Assembly (NCBI RefSeq): GCF_000607165.1
Contig: NZ_JFZG01000025.1
Coordinates: 124,001 to 188,000 of the forward strand
Reading direction: 5' to 3'
DNA length: 64,000 nt
DNA from: Ralstonia pickettii
GTDB lineage: Bacteria; Pseudomonadota; Gammaproteobacteria; Burkholderiales; Burkholderiaceae
Part shown: positions 28,548 to 35,738 of the stretch, piece by piece
How positions within the stretch are numbered: position 1 is the first letter of the stretch
How the letters are laid out: each line of letters opens with the position of its first letter
Notes under the pieces: generated by a model
Told to the model about the DNA's origin: nothing
Seen by the model: the letters and a program-made list of their open reading frames with translations, nothing else
The model's database searches: none
Program-made: the position numbers and the translations under genes

Positions 28548-29177
28548 TCATGCCAACCCATGGCTGAGCGCGTACCGGACCAAGGCGACATCATTCTGCA
28601 AGTGCATTCTTTCCAGAATGCGCGCTTTATATGTGCTGACAGTTTTTTTGCTGATGCAGAGATCGTGCGCAATCGTCGCCAGCGACTCGCCTTTCGATAA
28701 GCGCAGGAAAATATCGAACTCGCGGTCACTGAGCCGCTGATGAAGCTGCCTGTCGTCTGGGTCGCCGAGATTGTGCACGAGTAGCTCTGCCACGGCCTGC
28801 GTCATGTATGTACCGCCCGAGGCGGCCTTGCGGATAGCCTTCTCCAGCTCCTTGACCGCCCCCTCTTTCGTCAGATAGCCGACGGCCCCTGCTCGGAATG
28901 CGCGTAGCGCGTACTGGTCCTCAGCGTGCATGGTCAAGACCAAGACTTTGAGCTGCGGAACATCCCTGCGAACCTGGGCGATCAGGTCAATGCCGCTGCG
29001 CCCTGGCATCGATAAGTCCAGCACGATGACGTCGGCCGGTGTACCGCGCACCAGATCGATGGTTGATGCACCGTCAATTGCCTCGCCAACAACTTCGATA
29101 TCGCAGGCATCGCTCAGAATGCGGCCCAATCCCTCACGAAAGACGGCGTGGTCATCCGCTATCAGCACCTTGATCAT
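28548..29177 (-). CDS. NarL/LuxR-type response regulator 1
   Basis: Two-domain regulator of 209 residues: receiver domain with the acidic pair DD at 8-9, phospho-acceptor Asp in VIVLDLSMPGRSG (about 54) and the conserved Lys in YLTKEGAV, then a C-terminal LuxR helix-turn-helix (LSDREFDIFLRLSKGESLATIA and ISKKTVSTYKARI). It is convergent with histidine kinase 1 (33 bp apart). It is a clear paralogue of the regulator at 55296; both share DLSMPGRSG and the RAFRAGA-GYLTKE region. Start at 29177 follows GGGAGACGCG. A half-site of the TGTCAGG palindrome lies upstream at 29268. Confidence 0.95.
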   Translation of the reverse strand: MIKVLIADDHAVFREGLGRILSDACDIEVVGEAIDGASTIDLVRGTPADVIVLDLSMPGRSGIDLIAQVRRDVPQLKVLVLTMHAEDQYALRAFRAGAVGYLTKEGAVKELEKAIRKAASGGTYMTQAVAELLVHNLGDPDDRQLHQRLSDREFDIFLRLSKGESLATIAHDLCISKKTVSTYKARILERMHLQNDVALVRYALSHGLA

Positions 29178-29499
29178 CGCGTCTCCCTTAGATCTGCGCT
29201 CCCATCATTTCATGGTAGGTGGCGCGGCAATTCGCATACAACGCTTGCCATATGGCTTTCTGATCAATGTCAGGAACAGGAATGTGCGCTGCTTGTGGCA
29301 ACGCGACGAGGCCTCAAAACGCTCGCCAATCCTGCTCGGGCAACAGCAAGATCGTTTGCGTGATCGCGAGGGGAACGCATGGATCCGACGGAAAATGGAG
29401 CACAACATCGCGGGCATAGGCCCGTTGATGTCCATCAAGATGCGGTTCGCATCCGCGTCCAGAATGGTTTCTCCCAGTCCCCCCATAGGAGAAAGCATC
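29178..29499. other. divergent regulatory region response regulator 1 / hsp20-2
   Basis: A 322-bp gap with no gene called. It contains a perfect FNR box near hsp20-2 (29425-29438) and, at 29268-29285, TGTCAGGAACAGGAATGT, one intact arm of the 18-bp palindrome with a degraded second arm. Confidence 0.55.
29425..29438 (+). promoter_or_regulatory. FNR-type box, hsp20-2
   Basis: TTGATGTCCATCAA, perfect match. CAGAAT (29460-29465) is centred 31 bp downstream; predicted start near 29473, 27 nt before the ATG. This also excludes the long upstream frame extension. Confidence 0.85.
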
Positions 29500-30045
29500 A
29501 TGGCTGAATCCGACACCAAGCCCGCCGTGAAGACCGGAACGGAAGCTTCGCCCAAGCAACCGGGCTCCATGCAACCCTGGCGCGCGTTCGACAACCTACG
29601 GCATGAGGTTGCGCGTGTCTTCGATGATTTCGACCGCGGATTTCATCTCTTTCCATTTCATCGTGCTGCGCTCGATATCGCGCCATTCTGGCGTCGCGAA
29701 TGGGCTTTGACGTCCGCACCTGCCGTAGACGTTGTCGAAACCGATACGGCTTACGAGATCAAAGCCGATCTGCCAGGCATGGAAGAGAAGGACGTCGAGG
29801 TCAAGCTGGCCAACGGCGGCTTGACGATCAAAGGCGAGAAGCAGGAAGAGAAGGAAGAGAAACAGAAAGACTATTACCTGCATGAACGCCACTTCGGGGC
29901 ATTCGAGCGTTCATTCCGCATGCCCGATGGCGTCGACGCAGACAAGATCCAGGCCAGCGTCAAGAATGGGGTGTTAACGGTGACACTCCCCAAGACGGAC
30001 GCAGCGCAAGCCGCTTCCAAGACGATCCCCGTCAACGGGGGCTGA
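29500..30045 (+). CDS. Hsp20/alpha-crystallin small heat shock protein 2
   Basis: Second small heat shock protein, 181 residues. A ~55-residue N-terminal arm precedes the alpha-crystallin domain (about 70-170): DVVETDTAYEIKADLPGMEEKDVEVKL and NGVLTVTLPKTD are diagnostic. A lysine/glutamate-rich loop (GEKQEEKEEKQKD) lies in the middle. Start at 29500 follows ATAGGAGAAAGCATC. Holds unfolding proteins without ATP. It differs clearly from the 140-residue copy at 4168. The hibernation-factor gene follows after 223 bp. Confidence 0.95.
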   Translation: MAESDTKPAVKTGTEASPKQPGSMQPWRAFDNLRHEVARVFDDFDRGFHLFPFHRAALDIAPFWRREWALTSAPAVDVVETDTAYEIKADLPGMEEKDVEVKLANGGLTIKGEKQEEKEEKQKDYYLHERHFGAFERSFRMPDGVDADKIQASVKNGVLTVTLPKTDAAQAASKTIPVNGG

Positions 30046-30106
30046 TGTCTCGGATGGCTTGCCGTAAGAACGGCGGGGGACGTAGAGCGGCAAATCGTTG
30101 CACTGT

Positions 30107-30130
30107 TCGCACTCGTACTCGCACTCGTAC
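30107..30130 (+). repeat. 12-bp tandem duplication
   Basis: TCGCACTCGTAC occurs twice head-to-tail in the gap between hsp20-2 and the second hibernation-factor gene. Probably a local slippage product; no function is suggested. Confidence 0.6.
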
Positions 30131-30268
30131 TCCGTCGCTTGCGGTCTTACTCGCGGCCCGAGCCCCTACGCTCCGGCCGCGCCATCCGGTTGACAGAAAC
30201 CGACCTTGAAATTCTCTGCTACCCATGATGGCGTGGCGGTGCCCAACATCGGGTCAAGGAGTTCGAGC

Positions 30269-30610
30269 GTGACCTTGCCATTGGATATTTCATTCCAAGA
30301 CTTTCCGCACTCCCAAGCGATCGAGGCGGCTGTCATCAAACAGGCGAACAGCCTGGGCGCCGCTCAGGCGGAGATCGCACGTTGCCGCGTCAAGTTGATT
30401 CAAGCCCCACGACAACAGACACACAACCGTCCCGTCAGGGTGCACGTTGATGTGATGACACGCCACCACCGCCACCTCTCGGGCCAAGCCCTCAGTGACG
30501 ACGCCCGTGAGGCACTTCGCGAAGCATTCAGAGAAATCGAGTTCGCGTTGCGAAGCGAAATGGTCCGCACGCAATCGAACGCGCTCCTCGAAGCCAAGGG
30601 GGGAATATGA
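30269..30610 (+). CDS. HPF/RaiA-like ribosome hibernation factor 2
   Basis: A 113-residue short hibernation factor from the GTG at 30269 (VTLPLDISFQDFPHSQAIEAAV), preceded by AAGGAGTTCGAGC. The frame opens further upstream at 30206, but family members begin at the first beta strand. It is close to the copy at 40474 (shared PxDISFQ-PHS-A-E-AV). Ribosome binding and inactivation in dormancy is inferred from the family. Overlaps the next small gene by ATGA. Confidence 0.87.
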   Translation: MTLPLDISFQDFPHSQAIEAAVIKQANSLGAAQAEIARCRVKLIQAPRQQTHNRPVRVHVDVMTRHHRHLSGQALSDDAREALREAFREIEFALRSEMVRTQSNALLEAKGGI

Positions 30611-30858
30611 GTTTGACCGTTCAAGCCGGGCGCGGCTGGGTGGACGTTCGTACAAAACGGCGAAGCGACAAGCGCTGGGATTGCGAATGCAGGTTCGTTT
30701 CGCCTAATGGGAAATGCTCGTCCTGGGTTTCCGCCGCCAACGCTGAAGGCTATGTCTCCCGAGACCTCGCATTCAGTGCGGGTGTCCTGCTCGGCCGCGA
30801 ACTCGCCGCGCGCTATGCGGCAAGGGTGCAGCCGGCTCCGCCAAGCATGTATCAATGA
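30607..30858 (+). CDS. small protein coupled to hibernation factor 2
   Basis: An 83-residue basic protein not recognised by me. Its ATG overlaps the preceding stop (ATGA), so the two are translationally coupled. It has CECRFVSPNGKC (three cysteines) and a helical, alanine/arginine-rich C terminus. A partner of the hibernation factor or an RNA-binding role would be guesses. Confidence 0.6.
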   Translation: MSLTVQAGRGWVDVRTKRRSDKRWDCECRFVSPNGKCSSWVSAANAEGYVSRDLAFSAGVLLGRELAARYAARVQPAPPSMYQ

Positions 30859-31165
30859 AATGGCATGGCAAGGACTGCGCACGTCCTGCCGCTCCACGCC
30901 GTTATAAGACGCGCTGACGTGGTACTTGCCACACTGCAGGGACGTAGAGCAGCGGGCCTTCCGATATCGCAGTCAGAGACACCGCGCCGTTTGCGGAACG
31001 AATACGTGTGTCGACATCTGAAACGTATGCCCCCCTGCTCGATCAACATCAAGCGCAGCTTGCAGTCAGCCGCGGGGGGGCAGGTCAAGCTTTGCTCACG
31101 ATCAAATAGGCTTCCAAGCCGTCTTCTACAGTGATGACAAGACACCTCGACACGCAGGACTTGCC
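30859..31165. other. intergenic region before BON-like small gene
   Basis: A 307-bp gap. A G-rich run (GGGGGGGG region at 31073-31080) and an FNR-type box at 31092-31105 are the only elements I can point to. No gene seen. Confidence 0.5.
31092..31105 (+). promoter_or_regulatory. FNR-type box (imperfect), gene at 31166
   Basis: TTGCTCACGATCAA: perfect ATCAA half, TTGCT other half. TACAGT (31127-31132) is centred 31 bp downstream; predicted start near 31140, 26 nt before the ATG. Confidence 0.6.
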
Positions 31166-31543
31166 ATGATCGTTCCCGCCTTCGTCCACCACCAGATCGC
31201 TACAGCGGCACCCATTCGGCACATCAACGAAGACGCATTGGCAACGGCCTTTCTTCCGGATGCCAGTTCCTGTCTGCTCCCGGATCCGGCGCTTGCCATT
31301 CTGGCAAAAACAGCCGCTAACTGGTTTGCGCCGTCGTTGGCGAACAGGCTTCATGTTAGCGCCGAGCATGGGCGCATTCGCGTCGCTGGCCACGTCAACA
31401 ACGCCCGCCCGCTGGCCTATTTGAAGATGACCCTGCTCCGCTTGCCTGGCGTCGGCGGGCTGGACATGACGGTTACGGTGGAAACCATCACCAATCCGCT
31501 GCGAGCGTATTCCCCCGCCATGCCACCCCAACACGTCGGATAA
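31166..31543 (+). CDS. small protein with possible BON-like C-terminal half
   Basis: A 125-residue protein. The second half, HVSAEHGRIRVAGHVNNARPLAYLKMTLLRLPGVGGLDMTV, follows the BON pattern of strand-turn-strand then helix then strand (V-x-G-x-V ... PGV), though weakly. The N-terminal half is unrecognised. Start at 31166 after an ACACGCAGGACTTGCC leader. It is followed after 16 bp by another small gene, probably one transcript under the FNR-type box. Confidence 0.65.
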   Translation: MIVPAFVHHQIATAAPIRHINEDALATAFLPDASSCLLPDPALAILAKTAANWFAPSLANRLHVSAEHGRIRVAGHVNNARPLAYLKMTLLRLPGVGGLDMTVTVETITNPLRAYSPAMPPQHVG

Positions 31544-31559
31544 CCCGGAGCGCGCAAAC

Positions 31560-31943
31560 ATGCGTACGACCTATTTCTGTGCGACCGATTGCCCGTGCCC
31601 GCATATCGCCGTCGACCCGGCCTGCCGCGAGTCAGTGGAAGAGATTCTCCGGGCGTATGCAGCGCTCTTCTGGTTCAACTTCTACCTCAGGTGCCCTGAC
31701 TTCTCCACCGGAGATGGCATGTTTCCGCGGGAGCCAGACGTTCGCCAGAGATATCTGGCTGTGCATTCGAAAGTCTTTACACACTGGGCCACGGCAGCCA
31801 ATCGCATGGGCATCACCACCGCGAGGTTTCGTGACGTCTGCGCGAACGTGCGCGCGGCATGGATTGGACCAGACGACCCGCTGCGCGCATGCCGTTCCCG
31901 AGCCGACGTTCTGTCCGACCACCCAGAGTTGGATCTGGACTAA
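31560..31943 (+). CDS. hypothetical protein
   Basis: A 127-residue soluble protein not recognised. It has cysteines near the N terminus (CATDCPCPH, plus C22) that could bind a metal, a hydrophobic aromatic helix YAALFWFNFYL and an acidic tail ending LDLD. GGAG lies 10 bases before the ATG. A competing overlapping frame from 31579 is the open upstream extension of the phasin gene and lacks similarity to phasins there, so I favour this frame. Confidence 0.55.
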   Translation: MRTTYFCATDCPCPHIAVDPACRESVEEILRAYAALFWFNFYLRCPDFSTGDGMFPREPDVRQRYLAVHSKVFTHWATAANRMGITTARFRDVCANVRAAWIGPDDPLRACRSRADVLSDHPELDLD

Positions 31944-32070
31944 GCGCCGACCGGCATGCTCAGCAGATGCGATGAGGGCACTGCTCTCGGAAGAAGGTCT
32001 CTGGCTCGGGCAGCCAACCGCCTCAGGAAAGCCGCCCAATCTGCGGCATACGGCAAGCTGCTCCAGAGAC

Positions 32071-32084
32071 TTGCGTCAGGTCAA
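32071..32084 (+). promoter_or_regulatory. FNR-type box, phasin 1
   Basis: TTGCGTCAGGTCAA. TACCCT (32106-32111), within GTGCCTACCCTGCA, is centred 31 bp downstream. The phasin 2 promoter at 45580 has the same box type, the same 16-nt spacer and nearly the same -10 region. Confidence 0.75.
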
Positions 32085-32136
32085 CTCCGGCAATAACGAA
32101 GTGCCTACCCTGCAGTCATGTCAACCGGAGATCGTG

Positions 32137-32625
32137 ATGCCACAGCCTACTGATGCAGCCCGTAACCTCGCCTGCGCGACCCTGCGCAATGCCAGCCGCG
32201 CGGCCGAGTTCTTTGTCGATAGCCAGCTTCATCTCGCGCGCCTTCGCGTCAAGATGGCGGAAACCGCGCTGCAGAATCTGTCCCAGCTGGAGGGCCAGTT
32301 GGACGCAGTCAAAGACTGGAGCACACTGGCCTCGGCGCAGAGCGCCTATATGAAGCTCCAAGCCGACCAAAGCGCAAATGCAGTTCGGCAGTGGGCCGAC
32401 TTCCTCAATGACGCACAGCGCTCTTATCTGCGCCAAGCGACGGACTGGAACGATCAGTTCCAACATCGTCCCGGAACGACTGCAACTCCCGCACAACTGT
32501 TGATCGCGTCCCTGGACTCTTGGCAGACGTTGGTCAACACCTTCAACGTGATAGCCGCGTCGGCTACGCAAGCCCCATCGCGGTTGCAGCCACAAACGAA
32601 GTCCCAGAACGCGCAAGACGCCTGA
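32137..32625 (+). CDS. phasin family protein 1
   Basis: A 162-residue amphipathic helical protein of the phasin type, which coats polyhydroxybutyrate granules or acts as a general stress protein. The heart of the family pattern is LRVKMAETALQNLSQLEGQL...WSTLASAQSAYMKLQ. Start at 32137 follows CCGGAGATCGTG; the frame is open upstream to 31579, which the predicted transcript start near 32119 excludes. It has the same length as the phasin at 45685 and aligns along its whole length (NLACA-MR-like start, RAAEFF/RTASFM, DWTSLA/DWSTLA). Confidence 0.88.
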   Translation: MPQPTDAARNLACATLRNASRAAEFFVDSQLHLARLRVKMAETALQNLSQLEGQLDAVKDWSTLASAQSAYMKLQADQSANAVRQWADFLNDAQRSYLRQATDWNDQFQHRPGTTATPAQLLIASLDSWQTLVNTFNVIAASATQAPSRLQPQTKSQNAQDA

Positions 32626-32697
32626 CGGCTGCCATGGCGAATGGAGATATGCCAGCCCAAAGCATGTGCCACGCAGGCGTCGACGAAAGAGCACGGC

Positions 32698-32711
32698 TTG
32701 ATTCCTGTCAA
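32698..32711 (+). promoter_or_regulatory. FNR-type box, DPYTEG-repeat gene
   Basis: TTGATTCCTGTCAA, perfect TTGAT-N4-GTCAA. TATTCT (32733-32738) is centred 31 bp downstream; predicted start near 32746, 79 nt before the ATG. Confidence 0.85.
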
Positions 32712-32824
32712 CGAGCGTCTCTGGCAGCTATCTATTCTTGAAATAGCCATCGGGCAAGCATGTGGTGGATGGAACAGGTTCTTTGATCCAACGGTTGGAC
32801 TTGATTTGTTTGCAGGAGCACAAA

Positions 32825-33292
32825 ATGCGCGGAAAACTCATGATGACTTTGCTCGTTGTCGCGGCAGCTTCCACGTCGGCGTACGCACAAAGTAAGCCCG
32901 ACACAGCACCGAACAGCGACGGACAAAGGGCCGGCAAGGTGGATCCCTACACGGATGGCGCCAAACAGGCCAAGCCCGACCCGTACACGGAAGGGTCGAG
33001 GAGCGGCAAGTTTGATCCCTACACGGAAGGCGCAAAGGGCAAACGCGACGCATATACCGACGGCGCCGAGCAAGCCAAACGCGACCCGTACACGGAAGGA
33101 TCAAGGCGCGGCAAGTTTGACCCCTACACAGAAGGCGCAAAGAGCAAACGTGACCCCTATACGGACGGGGGCAAACAAGCCAAGCGCGACCCGTACACAG
33201 AAGGATCAAGGAGCGGCAAGTTTGATCCGTACACCGAAGGCGCAAAGGGCAAACGTGACCCATACACGGATGGCGGCAATAAGACGAAGTAG
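32825..33292 (+). CDS. secreted DPYTEG-repeat protein
   Basis: A 155-residue protein with a clear signal peptide (MRGKLMMTLLVVAAASTSAYA) followed by low-complexity repeats. The mature part has ten DPYT(E/D)G-type units (one reads DAYTDG) spaced 11-12 residues, arranged as a 35-residue super-repeat (GSRSGKF, GAKGKR, GAKQAKR linkers). Every unit combines Asp/Glu with Lys/Arg, so the chain is highly charged, soluble and probably disordered. Start at 32825 has TGCAGGAGCACAAA. No family recognised. It may bind ions, water or polymer in the periplasm or outside; this is a guess. It ends 52 bp before the convergent amidase-NamZ gene. Confidence 0.8.
   Translation: MRGKLMMTLLVVAAASTSAYAQSKPDTAPNSDGQRAGKVDPYTDGAKQAKPDPYTEGSRSGKFDPYTEGAKGKRDAYTDGAEQAKRDPYTEGSRRGKFDPYTEGAKSKRDPYTDGGKQAKRDPYTEGSRSGKFDPYTEGAKGKRDPYTDGGNKTK
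33011..33280 (+). repeat. 105-bp tandem repeat inside the DPYTEG gene
   Basis: The element beginning TTTGATCC recurs at 33011, 33116 and 33221, exactly 105 bp (35 codons) apart, with a few synonymous and conservative changes. In-frame repeats like this expand and contract readily. Confidence 0.85.
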
Positions 33293-33344
33293 CAGCGTCT
33301 GGTATTGCCTTGTCGAATTCCGTCGATGCGCGTAGCTGCCATCG

Positions 33345-35738
33345 TCAATACAGCAGATACGCCGCTCGCTCGGGAAGAAAGGCATCGGTCTGTGCAATGT
33401 AGGCGTGCTCGATCGCGTCGAGCGAAACACCATCACGCAGCATCGCCCAGACCGTCTCCGAGCCAACCGAAGTGCGGATCGCCTCCAGTTTGAAATGCTG
33501 TGGATAGCGCTGCGACAGCACCCGGGCCAGCGCTAATCCGATGCGACCCGGGCGCGTGAGCGCAGACGTGCGGTGGATCGCCACACCCGAGCACGAGCGG
33601 CCATGGTATGGCCCCTCCGCGGGAACAAAATGGACGGGCGTATAGGTGGCACCGGTATCCAGCGCATTGAGTTCTCGCGCGACCTCAGCGCCATCCATCC
33701 ACGGTGCCCCGACCATGCCAAACGGCGCCGACGTGCCTCTGCCCACGCTGACACTTGCGCCCTCAACCAGCCCCACATCCGGATATCGCTCCAAGGCAGC
33801 GAAGTCACGCAGGTTTGGCGATGGCGGAACCCAACCCAGCCCGGTATTGGCAAAGCGCATTGCGCGGTCGTACTGCTCCATGGCCACGACATGCAGTGCT
33901 GCGCCGATGTGCAGCTCGTCGTTCAGCAACCTGGCAAGCTCGCCGATCGTCATGCCGTGCACAAGCGGCAGAGGCACGTAGTTCGTCAATGAGCGGTTTG
34001 CCGTATCTGATACCGGCCCACCAACGAGATCACCGCCTATCGGGTTGGGACGGTCCAGCACCAGCACTGGGATGTGGGCCTTCGCTGCGGCTTCCAGCGT
34101 CGCCCCCAGGGTGGCAAGGTAGGTAAAGAAGCGTACGCCCGCGTCCTGGAGGTCAAACACCAGGACGTCGATATCGGCCAGCGCGCTGCGTGGTATGTCC
34201 TTGCTGTTGCCGTAGAGGCTATGGACGACCACGTTGGAGCGTGTATCGATCGTGTCACCAAAGCGCGCATCGAGATCGGTGCCGATGCCATGCTCTGGCG
34301 CAAAGATGGCGCTCAGCCGCACACCGGGTGCCTGACTCAGTACATCGATAGTCCGCCGCCCCTGCGCGTCAAAGCCACTGTGGTTCGTGACCAAGCCGAC
34401 CCGTTTTCCGACAAGCGGTGCGAAGCCGTTGGCCTCCAACACGTCGATACCGGATCGCACGGGTCCGACCGCCATGGGTAAGCGGCGTCCAGCACTGATC
34501 ACTGCATCAGCCATGGTCGGGGCGCGCGCCGCGATCTGTTCGCCGGAGAGCAGCGGCGCCGTGCTCGATACCAGATTCAGCACGGCTTCACGCAACGGCG
34601 TGGCGTTACCCCGCTCGTCCGGATACAGCCGGCTCGTGAGCACAATCACGAATCGGCGCGTGACCAAGTCGATCCATAACCCAGTTCCGGTATAGCCCAG
34701 GTGCTGGACGAGTCCGACACGCGGCGCGCGATAGCGGTTGGGGATCAACGGCGCCTGGACTTCCCATCCCAGCGTGCGCGTCCCCTCCACTGCAGTCGAA
34801 CCGTCCGGCGTCAACAGCAGGGCAACGCTGTCCGGCTGCAAGATACGGCGATCCCCAACGCGGCCCCCGTTGAGGAGCATCCTGGCGAACTGCGCGAGAT
34901 CATCCGCCGTAGAGAACAAACCCGCGTTGCCGGCGACACCGCCCAGCGCCGCGGCCGTCGGATCATGCACTTTGCCGCGAAGCCATCGCCCGTTGCGAAT
35001 GATGGTCGGCGCAATGCGCGTGATCGCCTTGCGGCTCGGACGGAACGCGGTGTCGCGCATGCCAAGTGGTCGAAAAATGTTCTGCGCACACCATGCGTCA
35101 AGCCCGATCCCACTGACACGCTGGACGATCTCGCCCAAGGTGACATAGTTGAGATCGCTGTAGATGACACGTTGCCCTGGCTCTGCAATCGGCGGCATGA
35201 TCCCGATCGCGTGAAGCACCGTGGCGGGGCCCCGGAGTTCGGATCGGGCAGCCAGGCCGGGAGGCAGGCCTGAGGTGTGCGTTAGCAACTGCCGTATTGT
35301 GATGCGCGCCTTCCCTCCGTCCGCGAAGGCTGGCCAGTACCGGCTGGCAGGTGCATCCAGGTCCAAACGTCCGCGCTCTGCCAACTGCAACACCGCCGTG
35401 GAAGTGGCCACTGCCTTGGTAAGGGATGCCAGATCGAAGATCGTGTCTTCGGTCAGCGGCTCAGCGGCGCGTCCGACGGACCGCTGACCCAGCGCGATAC
35501 GTTCGCGCACCCCGCTGGCATCACCGATGGCCACCACTGCCCCGGCCACATTGGCATCTGCAATCTGCGCGGCCAGCACGGCTTCCAGCTCTCGCATGGG
35601 CACAGGCGTGCCCAGCGGCCCTGGCGCGTTGATGGTGGGCTCGGCGCGCCCGCTTTGCATGCAGGCAAACAGCACCGCAGCCAGCACCGCGGCTATCGCG
35701 GCAAATTGGCTGGATCGTAACGATTGCGCGCGTTCCAT
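33345..35738 (-). CDS. fusion of AmiE-like beta-lactamase-family amidase and NamZ (DUF1343)
   Basis: A ~797-residue exported protein with two enzyme parts. After a signal peptide or anchor (AAIAAVLAAVLFACMQSG, with a possible lipobox FACM), residues about 45-390 are a serine hydrolase of the beta-lactamase/AmiE type with SLTK (Ser-x-x-Lys) and YSDLN (Tyr-x-Asn). Residues about 415-797 are DUF1343, the NamZ exo-beta-N-acetylmuramidase family (GLVTNHSGFDAQGRRTIDVL, FAPEHGI, FDLQDAGVRFFTY, DRPNP). In Bacillus, AmiE and NamZ are separate proteins acting together on cell-wall fragments. Last gene of the rhomboid operon; start uncertain between ATG 35738 and GTG 35747. Confidence 0.9.
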   Translation of the reverse strand: MERAQSLRSSQFAAIAAVLAAVLFACMQSGRAEPTINAPGPLGTPVPMRELEAVLAAQIADANVAGAVVAIGDASGVRERIALGQRSVGRAAEPLTEDTIFDLASLTKAVATSTAVLQLAERGRLDLDAPASRYWPAFADGGKARITIRQLLTHTSGLPPGLAARSELRGPATVLHAIGIMPPIAEPGQRVIYSDLNYVTLGEIVQRVSGIGLDAWCAQNIFRPLGMRDTAFRPSRKAITRIAPTIIRNGRWLRGKVHDPTAAALGGVAGNAGLFSTADDLAQFARMLLNGGRVGDRRILQPDSVALLLTPDGSTAVEGTRTLGWEVQAPLIPNRYRAPRVGLVQHLGYTGTGLWIDLVTRRFVIVLTSRLYPDERGNATPLREAVLNLVSSTAPLLSGEQIAARAPTMADAVISAGRRLPMAVGPVRSGIDVLEANGFAPLVGKRVGLVTNHSGFDAQGRRTIDVLSQAPGVRLSAIFAPEHGIGTDLDARFGDTIDTRSNVVVHSLYGNSKDIPRSALADIDVLVFDLQDAGVRFFTYLATLGATLEAAAKAHIPVLVLDRPNPIGGDLVGGPVSDTANRSLTNYVPLPLVHGMTIGELARLLNDELHIGAALHVVAMEQYDRAMRFANTGLGWVPPSPNLRDFAALERYPDVGLVEGASVSVGRGTSAPFGMVGAPWMDGAEVARELNALDTGATYTPVHFVPAEGPYHGRSCSGVAIHRTSALTRPGRIGLALARVLSQRYPQHFKLEAIRTSVGSETVWAMLRDGVSLDAIEHAYIAQTDAFLPERAAYLLY

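Noticed and set aside
30190-30195. TTGACA as a -35 element for hibernation factor 2
   Set aside because: No acceptable -10 hexamer at 16-18 bp downstream.
31039-31052. TCGATCAACATCAA as an FNR box before the 31166 gene
   Set aside because: The position 31 bp downstream is a run of G with no -10 element; the box at 31092 fits instead.
31579-32136. N-terminal extension of phasin 1
   Set aside because: Phasin similarity begins at 32137, where there is a ribosome binding site and a mapped promoter just upstream; the extension overlaps another gene.
32940-33290. CRISPR-like array
   Set aside because: The repeats are in-frame coding repeats without unique spacers.
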